Assembly: GCA_014885115.2 (NCBI GenBank)
Contig: WKLE02006541.1
Coordinates: 1-12,534, forward strand
DNA length: 12,534 nt
Direction: 5' to 3'
Source of the DNA: Asterionellopsis glacialis
Lineage: Eukaryota; Bacillariophyta; Plagiogrammaphyceae; Rhaphoneidales; Asterionellopsidaceae
The notes under the pieces: generated by a model
Databases searched by the model: none
Seen by the model: the letters and a program-made list of their open reading frames with translations, nothing else
Told to the model about the DNA's origin: nothing
Position numbers and translations under genes: made by a program
Part shown: positions 7,089 through 12,534 of the stretch, in pieces
Numbering within the stretch: the first letter of the stretch is position 1
How the letters are laid out: every line of letters starts with the position of its first letter

Positions 7089-9304
7089 ATGACATCCTAC
7101 ATGATTTCGTCTCGTTGGTCAGCTGCATCAACGACTCTATTAGTTGCAATTAATTTTCTTCTTCCTCTAGGTACTACAGGATTTGTAATTCCTCAAAACC
7201 AAAAGTTTGGAACAAAACTGACAACAGCAGTGCGACGTAATTCTTTGTCAAATTTAAATGCTCAAAAGGAAGGAGATGTCGTACCTGAAGAAGTTGATGT
7301 GGTTGTAATTGGATCTGGATTGGCTGGGTTGTCATGTGCAGCATTACTAAGTCATTGTGAAAAGGATACCTTAGTTTTAGAATCCCATGATACTGTAGGT
7401 GGTGCTGCACATTCATGGGAACGCCGCGGATATCATTTTGAATCTGGACCGTCACTTTATTCTGGATTTTCCATGGATAAGTCGCCTAATCCATTGAAAA
7501 ATGTATTTCAAATTATTGAAGAAGAACCTGAATGGATTACGTAAGTTTTGTGCCTTTCGTTATTGTTGTTGATGATGAGACGTTTACTACATATAATAAA
7601 CTGGTGGTATCGTATCGTCTGAATATAAAACTGTGAAATTGTCTTAATATTGTTTTTCTTGTTGTACCTTCCAGTTACGATCGTTGGGGTACTGTGTTGC
7701 CGAATGGCAAAAAATTTGCTGCCAAAATTGGTCCCGAAGAATTTGGCGATGTGTTGGCAGAACATGGTGGTCCTGGTGCACAAGAAGAATTTGCAGCCTT
7801 GATGGAACGGATGACACCTCTAAGTAATGCAGCTCAAGCCTTAACATCTATGGCATTACGTGAAGATGCTGGTGCAGTTTTAACCTTGGGACGTTATCCA
7901 CGTGAATTATTTGATACCTTAAAACAGGGACAAGCATTGAATAATCCATTTAGTGAAATTATGGATGAAATGAATCTCACCAATAAGTTTGTGATTAATT
8001 GGTTAGATATGCTGTGTTTCTTATTGCAAGGATTACCTGCCAAGGGTACCATGAATGCTGTCATGGCTTATATGCTTGCCGATTGGTACCGTCCAGGTGT
8101 GACACTTGACTTTCCCAAGGGTGGGAGTGGTGAAATTGCGGAAGCATTAGTACGAGGTGTTGAGAAATATGGTGGTAAGGTTTGTGTGAATTGTCATGTA
8201 GATGAAATTATTGTAAAGGATGGACGTGCTGCAGGTGTCAAATTGAAGGATGGACGGGTTGTTCATGCGAAACAAGCTGTCGTATCGAATGCTGATCCCT
8301 TCATTACATCCAAGTTACTAGAAAATGCTCGTTCTACTGGGTTGACAAGTCCTGAAATGAATGAATATATGGATTCGCTTACCAATACGGATGCAGATGA
8401 TGGTGGCATACCAAATTTGAAGAGTTTTATTCATATCCATGCTGGTATTGATGCAACGGGATTGCCTGAGGTCCCTAGTGCTGACTTTCCAGCACAATGG
8501 GCTGTTGTACGCGATTGGGACGCACCCGAGGGTGTAGAATCACCACGTAACATTGTTCTTTGTTCCATGCCCTCTCTTATCGATCCAACATTGGCACCCG
8601 AAGGAAAACATGTATTACACGCCTACGTGCCTGCTACTGAGCCTTATGAATGGTGGGAAGGTATGGACCGTACATCACAAGAATACAAGGACAAGAAAGC
8701 TGAGGCAGAAGATTTCCTTTGGAGTGCTATTGAAGAATATGTTCCTGATGCACGCAACCGTGCTGTACCTGGAACTGTTCAAATTGGTACGCCTCTCACA
8801 CATGAACGTTTCTTACGTCGAACACGTGGAGCCTACGGGTAAGTATCTTGTCATGGTGTTCGTTCATTCTGTTTTTCGTTAGATCAACTATTCCCATGCT
8901 AATGATTTATTGGTTTCTTGCACCGATTGTGTACCTTCTCTTACATTACATGAATACGCAGACCACGTGTTGAGGCTGGGAAACAAACTTTACCTGGACA
9001 CAAAACACCTCTTGAAGGATTACTTCTGACAGGTGACTTTACATTCCCAGGAATTGGTGTTCCAGCGACCGGTAAGTTTTTTAATTGAGATGGGGGAGAT
9101 TTAAAAAAGAAATTCAGAAATTGAAATGTTGTCATTTTTTAATTTTGAAAGCAAATTCAATCCACTACTTGCTTACTCACTTCTTTTACCTTTCTGTTTT
9201 GAAAATCTTCAGCTGCGTCTGGAGCAATTACAGCAAATAATCTTGTATCAGTTGGACAACATTGGCAAATGTTAGATAAAATAAGATTGCCTGAAAAATA
9301 CTAA
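7089..9304 (+). CDS. Plastid-targeted carotenoid isomerase (CRTISO)-like FAD oxidoreductase, four exons, 605 aa
   Basis: Exons are 7089-7540, 7675-8838, 8962-9071 and 9213-9304; all three introns are GT-AG with GTAAGT donors. The spliced frame is continuous and ends in TAA. Residues 1-31 form a signal peptide ending TTG before F32, and a basic, Ser/Asn-rich stretch follows (about 40-60). This is the bipartite ASAFAP-type signal for diatom plastids. The FAD-binding Rossmann fold has GSGLAG at 75-80, acidic E98 ending strand 2, and GGAAHSW at 104-110. Family motifs follow: GGSGEIAEALVRG (300-312), VVSNA (353-357) and the C-terminal FAD motif TGDFTFPGIGVP (562-573) with AASG (576-579). The family (CrtI/CRTISO/RetSat) acts on polyene chains, for example cis-to-trans isomerisation of prolycopene. 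The pattern resembles the plant and cyanobacterial CRTISO-like branch (Arabidopsis At1g57770 type) more than true CRTISO. Diatoms have several paralogs, one reported as a hydratase in fucoxanthin synthesis, so the substrate is open. The 7089 ATG has A at -3. Confidence 0.9.
7541..7674 (+). other. Intron 1 of the CRTISO-like gene
   Basis: A 134-bp intron with donor GTAAGT and acceptor TACCTTCCAG after a T-rich tract. It splits a Thr codon (phase 2); joining gives EPEWITYDRWG, which fits the family. Retention would give an immediate in-frame TAA. Confidence 0.9.
8839..8961 (+). other. Intron 2 of the CRTISO-like gene
   Basis: A 123-bp intron with donor GTAAGT and acceptor ATACGCAG. It splits a Gly codon (phase 2); joining gives RGAYGPRVEAGK, matching the conserved R-x-YGP region of the family. 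Retention gives an immediate TAA. Confidence 0.9.
9072..9212 (+). other. Intron 3 of the CRTISO-like gene
   Basis: A 141-bp intron with donor GTAAGT and acceptor AAATCTTCAG. It splits an Ala codon (phase 1); joining gives GVPATAASGAI, the conserved C-terminal FAD-contact motif. Retention meets a TGA after a few codons. Confidence 0.9.
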
Positions 9305-9546
9305 AATTGGAGAAAGAGACAACTGTTGAGTTCTACTTGTACGGTAGTCTACATCATTATGTACTACTCTCTCGCTAGACTAGTTAGTAAGTAAATAATT
9401 CAGCCAAGTAAATAATGCAATTAATCTAAAATGATCTTAGCTTTCTACTGTAATCTTTTTTTTAAAAAGAGTGAACATTGCATGAAAAAAATGCCATTCT
9501 GCTGGTTTCTCTAAACTAAATAATCATTTTTTTATCTCACTAGAAA

Positions 9547-9705
9547 ATGTTCTCTATGGGACGTTCTGCTTTTGATTCTTACGAAAAAATATTTGATGAC
9601 ATTTTTTCAAAACATAGTCTGACTGGTGGCACCAACGAATCTAAGACTAGACGTGCTCTGTCCGAAGACAAACGCTTCGGTCCCCCGGGATGGATGAAGC
9701 TGTGA
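9547..9705 (+). CDS. Doubtful small ORF (52 aa)
   Basis: An ATG-to-TGA frame begins directly after a pyrimidine tract ending CACTAG (to 9543), which looks like a splice acceptor with the ATG four bases inside the exon. The peptide starts MFSMGRSAFDSYEKIF and ends FGPPGWMKL. Composition is more protein-like than other frames in this gap. An in-frame TAG immediately precedes the ATG, and no family is recognised. It may be a short gene with a spliced 5' UTR, a decayed coding fragment, or chance within the CRTISO-like 3' UTR. Confidence 0.2.
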   Translation: MFSMGRSAFDSYEKIFDDIFSKHSLTGGTNESKTRRALSEDKRFGPPGWMKL

Positions 9706-9837
9706 AGAGACACTGACGTGCTACAAAACATAATAAGAAACAGGGGGTGCAAGTATTGGATACAATATGGAAGGTGGCATTAGTCAAGGTTCTCCCTCTG
9801 CTACAACGCCAACGATTTCGATCCGGAAACCATAGAT

Positions 9838-9888
9838 AATCATAGTCATAGTCATAATCATCAACAGCAGCAGCAGCAGTAGTAGTGA
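9838..9888. repeat. Compound simple repeat (CATAGT/CAT followed by CAG5 and TAG)
   Basis: ATCATAGTCATAGTCATAAT leads into (CAG)5 at 9865-9879 and then TAGTAGTGATG. It lies in non-coding DNA between two convergent genes and is likely length-variable by replication slippage. Confidence 0.75.
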
Positions 9889-10252
9889 TGGGAAGATGGG
9901 TGGACGCTCGACTTCTCGCTGATACGAACCAGTATTTCCTTCAAAAGATAAAAACTGTTGAGTGTGCGCCTCATTCTTTTTCTCCTGGTATTTGTTCCCT
10001 TGATCGACTCAAAAAATCTAGGAGGTTCGTATCCTAAATTTACTACAATGAATACAACACTATTGTCAAAATCAGCCTACATTATATTCATATGTTAGAA
10101 TAAGTTACAGATCTTGTGCGTTGGTAAACAGTAAGAGAAGGAGGGTTGCTTGTGCTTCATAATTCACTATAATGAATTCTGACTAATGAAGTGAAGCTAA
10201 AAATTTCTTACCCTGAAAGCAATGAGGTCGGTCGAAGACACGAGTATCTAGC

Positions 10253-12180
10253 TTAGTGCCTACTCAGTGGTGCACACATGTAGTGCCACTTCATCAACAA
10301 TTCCTTGACACGCCCCGCAGCCTCGATAGGTGTCTCTTCCCTATGGGCGAGCAATAGATGTAGCCAGTCGTCCGCAATGTCCTCGTCTGTCTTTGGCTTT
10401 CCGACATGCATTTGTTCATAAGCTTGTTCCGGCACAGGACAAGTAGTAAAAAAGCATGGCACGACGTAACGTGTCCCTGAAGTAATCTTCTCGACTTCAT
10501 GCATATTCTCCCATCCAGAAGAGAAGATCACTGCAGATCCGCGCACTGGAGAGAATGGAGTGAGTTGACGACCTGTACGTCGTCTCTGTTCTTCCAACGG
10601 CAAATGCTCCCAGTCTTCCTCTTCAGTGCCCTCTGGTAACGGATCATTGAAGACAAAGTCTCCACCCTCAAAGTCTTTACCATGTGTACTCATGTACATC
10701 ACACAAGAGTAGTGGTACCCAGAGTGAGTGGCCTCGTCAGTCTTGGGTATTTAACAAATGAAAAATTTGAAGTTAGGAAAAATCACATGATTCAGACGAG
10801 ACATCAATCATGCTTTGGTACAATTTTTTTACTCACATGAAGAATCACAAAGTCACCCTCTCCTCCGCCACCTCCTTTTTGTGTCGTACCTGCTACATAC
10901 TTGCGCGAGTATGCCTGCAGGGGCAAGATAGTTGACAAATCTAATCCATATTCATGCGCAATTGTTCGGCGAACACGCTCGATCAACCTGGTAAATTGTA
11001 TGATCGTGGCAGCCGAGACCTTCTCGAGATCATTGAAGGTCAATGAGTTGAGACCTTGGAAGGTATTCTCGAAATCAAGTTCTCCATCTGTAGCAAAAGT
11101 TGGGAAAATGTTACGACTGCATGCATCACAGCAATTACCATCCTCGCAGCGTCGACCTTCTTCGAGAGGCAAATCCATTGCCGCAGAATCATCAAAGATG
11201 TAATTCATTCCAATTGTGTTAATGCCCTCCTGTGTTGGCTGCATACACGTGATGTTGGTCCTTTGCTGCTCGCGTGTCAAGAGGTGACGCAAATCAGCAT
11301 CGAAAATGTGATGGAGCATTTGTGGCACTTCAGCGGGAAGTGGTTGATCCAATGACTCCGCACGATCAACAGCCCTCACTACCGCCCAAAAGGCGGCGTC
11401 GGTAGTCTCTTCATTCATTTCTGCGCCAGATTCGAGAAGGCTAGTGACTGTCTTTGCATCCATTGTCGAAGCTGCGGTTTCGAGCCGACGTTGAACGTCA
11501 GCATCGAGTACTTTTGGGGGAGCAGATGCAACAACAGGTGCACTCTGTGCAGGTGCAGCTGGCTTCTTTTCCTCCTCTGGTTTAGTCACGGCATATGTTG
11601 CAGGAAACTCCATCTTTGGTGGCTCGTGGCTCGCAGGCGCAGCTGGAGCTGCAGCTTTGGGTGGTGCACTACTACTACTCTCCAATCCCTTCTTCTCAAT
11701 AATCTCCTCCGTTTCATTTAACGCATCCATGAGCGCTCCGTGTAAAATCTTGACCATTCCTTTCTTTTCGGCTGGTGTTTTCGCTCGTTTGTACATGGCC
11801 AAGACAGTTTTCACAGATGCCACGGTATCTTCCATTGGATCCCTAAAAGGTTTTGCTTCCTTTGCTACTGGGGCGGGGGGTGTTTCCACCTTTGGTTGTA
11901 CTGGAGGCTGTTGTTGTTGTTGCACAGCAGCTAGATTGAAAGGAACAAGATTACCATTTGCATCATAGACCATTGGTGTGTCGATTGGGTTACCATTTGC
12001 ATCATAAAATTGCGTTGGTTGAGCAGGCTGTTGTGGCATCTGCTGCGAATTAGGAATTTGCGGCGACTGATGATGACCCAGCTTGGGCGCAGCGCTCATA
12101 CGAATGGAAAAGGCATGACTGCCATGGGGTGACGAGAGGAGCCCTAGCACTCCGGCTAAAAGAGCAAATCTCATTATCAT
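10253..12180 (-). CDS. 2-oxoglutarate/Fe(II) dioxygenase, prolyl 4-hydroxylase-like, with long N-terminal extension (610 aa, two exons)
   Basis: Exons are 12180-10837 and 10741-10253. The enzyme is expected to hydroxylate a peptidyl proline or similar residue using 2-oxoglutarate, O2 and Fe(II). The C-terminal double-stranded beta-helix carries the iron ligands H448, D450 (HTD) and H529, with R539 ten residues on as the 2-oxoglutarate anchor; YHYSCVMYMSTHGKDFEGGDF (457-477) is typical of P4H enzymes. The N-terminus has a hydrophobic signal (5-17) ending SHA before F24, an ASAFAP-like plastid signature; a purely secretory fate is the alternative. Then come a Gln/Pro-rich region with two YDANGN copies (59-64, 72-77), a charged helical segment (about 112-165), an Ala/Pro-rich linker, a helical, weakly ankyrin-like stretch (about 226-272), and a Cys cluster C345, C350, C351, C354. 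The family core is about 200 residues, so most of the protein is extension. The start could be Met1 or Met3; both keep the signal. The gene converges with the CRTISO-like gene, with no sign of coregulation. Confidence 0.88.
10742..10836 (-). other. Intron of the prolyl 4-hydroxylase-like gene
   Basis: A 95-bp phase-0 intron with donor GTGAGT (10836-10831) and acceptor ACCCAAG ending at 10742. Joining gives FVILH then TDEATHSGYHYS, rebuilding the HxD iron-binding motif, which strongly supports these splice sites. Unspliced RNA adds ten codons and stops at TGA. Confidence 0.88.
11951..12006 (-). repeat. Direct repeat encoding two YDANGN motifs
   Basis: The 17-base string TTACCATTTGCATCATA occurs at 11951-11967 and again at 11990-12006, a 39-bp (13-codon) spacing. 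It encodes the duplicated YDANGN of the dioxygenase N-terminal region, indicating a recent duplication or conservation at DNA level. Confidence 0.85.
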
Positions 12181-12534
12181 GGTCTTCTCTCTTCACGACG
12201 AAAAGAAAGCAAGTGGAAAAATCTTCCTTTTCCAATTGAGAAGAACAAATGCAATGTTGCAAATTAAAGGTGCAGGTGCCGATTGCTTGCTTGGAATGAC
12301 GTTTTGAGAAGAGAGCGAAATCCTGCGGGTGGTTGCACAGAACTCCTGCTTGGGGAGTCGTCGGACCAAAGGATCAGCTACATCACAGAATCGCGACATT
12401 CATTACGACGGCCAGACACAGAATTGCCCCTTCGCCGAACCACCCATAAAATAATATTCTGACACCCTAAGTAAAGTTTCCCTGGGGCGAAAATCCCATG
12501 TTAGTGGTTGGCAACTTGATTACGCAAGGAGGAG
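12181..12534. other. Upstream region of the dioxygenase gene
   Basis: This stretch should hold the 5' UTR and promoter of the minus-strand dioxygenase. No convincing minus-strand TATA box is visible; an AT-rich patch lies at about 12444-12460. On the plus strand an ATG at 12498 opens a frame that runs off the window end (12 codons), too short to judge. Confidence 0.4.

Larger units (their letters stand above)
9305..10252. other. Convergent intergenic region
   Basis: The 948 bp separate the 3' ends of the CRTISO-like gene (plus) and the dioxygenase gene (minus) and must hold both 3' UTRs. I see AT-rich DNA with homopolymer runs, a duplicated AAGTAAATAAT element at about 9390-9416, a compound simple repeat at 9838-9888, and a 10-bp inverted repeat (GATACGAACC 9921-9930 and its complement 10024-10033). 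A 52-codon ORF is listed separately. No canonical AATAAA follows the CRTISO-like stop; polyadenylation signals in these algae are often loose. Confidence 0.5.

Noticed and set aside
9661..9681. CCGAAG-7nt-CTTCGG hairpin
   Set aside because: A six-base stem without a U-tract in a eukaryotic sequence is not evidence of a terminator or structured RNA.
9767..9835. 22-codon frame starting MEGGISQGSPSA
   Set aside because: It is too short, with no family resemblance; joining it to the ORF at 9547 would need an intron of about 40 bp, well below the 95-141 bp seen in this window.
10020..10040. GGTTCGTATCC resembling a tRNA B box
   Set aside because: It differs from the consensus at an invariant position, the T-arm pairs over only about three bases, and no A box or acceptor stem lies at the right distance.
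12498..12534. ATG-initiated plus-strand frame running off the window end
   Set aside because: Only 12 codons are visible, with no motif; it cannot be told from chance.

Overview
The window is nuclear DNA of a eukaryotic alga, most likely a diatom or another stramenopile with a complex (secondary) plastid. The reasons are: spliced genes with short introns (95-141 bp) and GTAAGT/GTGAGT donors; 5' regions with TATA-like boxes instead of ribosome binding sites; single genes on alternating strands with no operon; and two predicted proteins that start with a signal peptide ending in a small residue followed by Phe, the ASAFAP-type signature of diatom plastid import. No RNA gene, transposon, CRISPR array or viral element is recognisable.

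Layout. At 1-98 there may be the last codons of a plus-strand gene, cut by the window edge at a run of 11 C. A 476-bp gap (99-574) follows. A very large, apparently intronless minus-strand gene (575-6139, 1854 aa) encodes a scaffold-like protein: an N-terminal TPR array, an acidic tract of 11-residue tandem repeats, a basic tract, half of an SH3-like fold, an acidic linker and a C-terminal kinesin-light-chain-style TPR array. A 949-bp divergent intergenic region (6140-7088) holds a TATA-like box, a TGACGT bZIP-type site and a 10-bp palindrome in front of the next gene. At 7089-9304 (plus strand, four exons, 605 aa) lies a plastid-targeted FAD-dependent oxidoreductase of the carotenoid isomerase (CRTISO)-like family. 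A 948-bp convergent gap (9305-10252) contains only simple repeats and one weak 52-codon ORF. At 10253-12180 (minus strand, two exons, 610 aa) lies a 2-oxoglutarate/Fe(II) dioxygenase of the prolyl 4-hydroxylase type with an unusual long N-terminal half. Its upstream region runs to the window end.

The genes do not form an obvious pathway. The oxidoreductase is probably linked to plastid carotenoid chemistry. The dioxygenase may be plastid or secretory. The TPR/SH3-like protein is probably a protein-interaction scaffold of unknown process. The points most worth a second look are the scaffold's architecture, the intron that separates the two iron-binding residues of the dioxygenase HxD motif, the plastid-type presequence on a prolyl 4-hydroxylase-like enzyme, and the exact reaction of the CRTISO-like enzyme. 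I see no convincing sign of a wholly new multi-gene system here.
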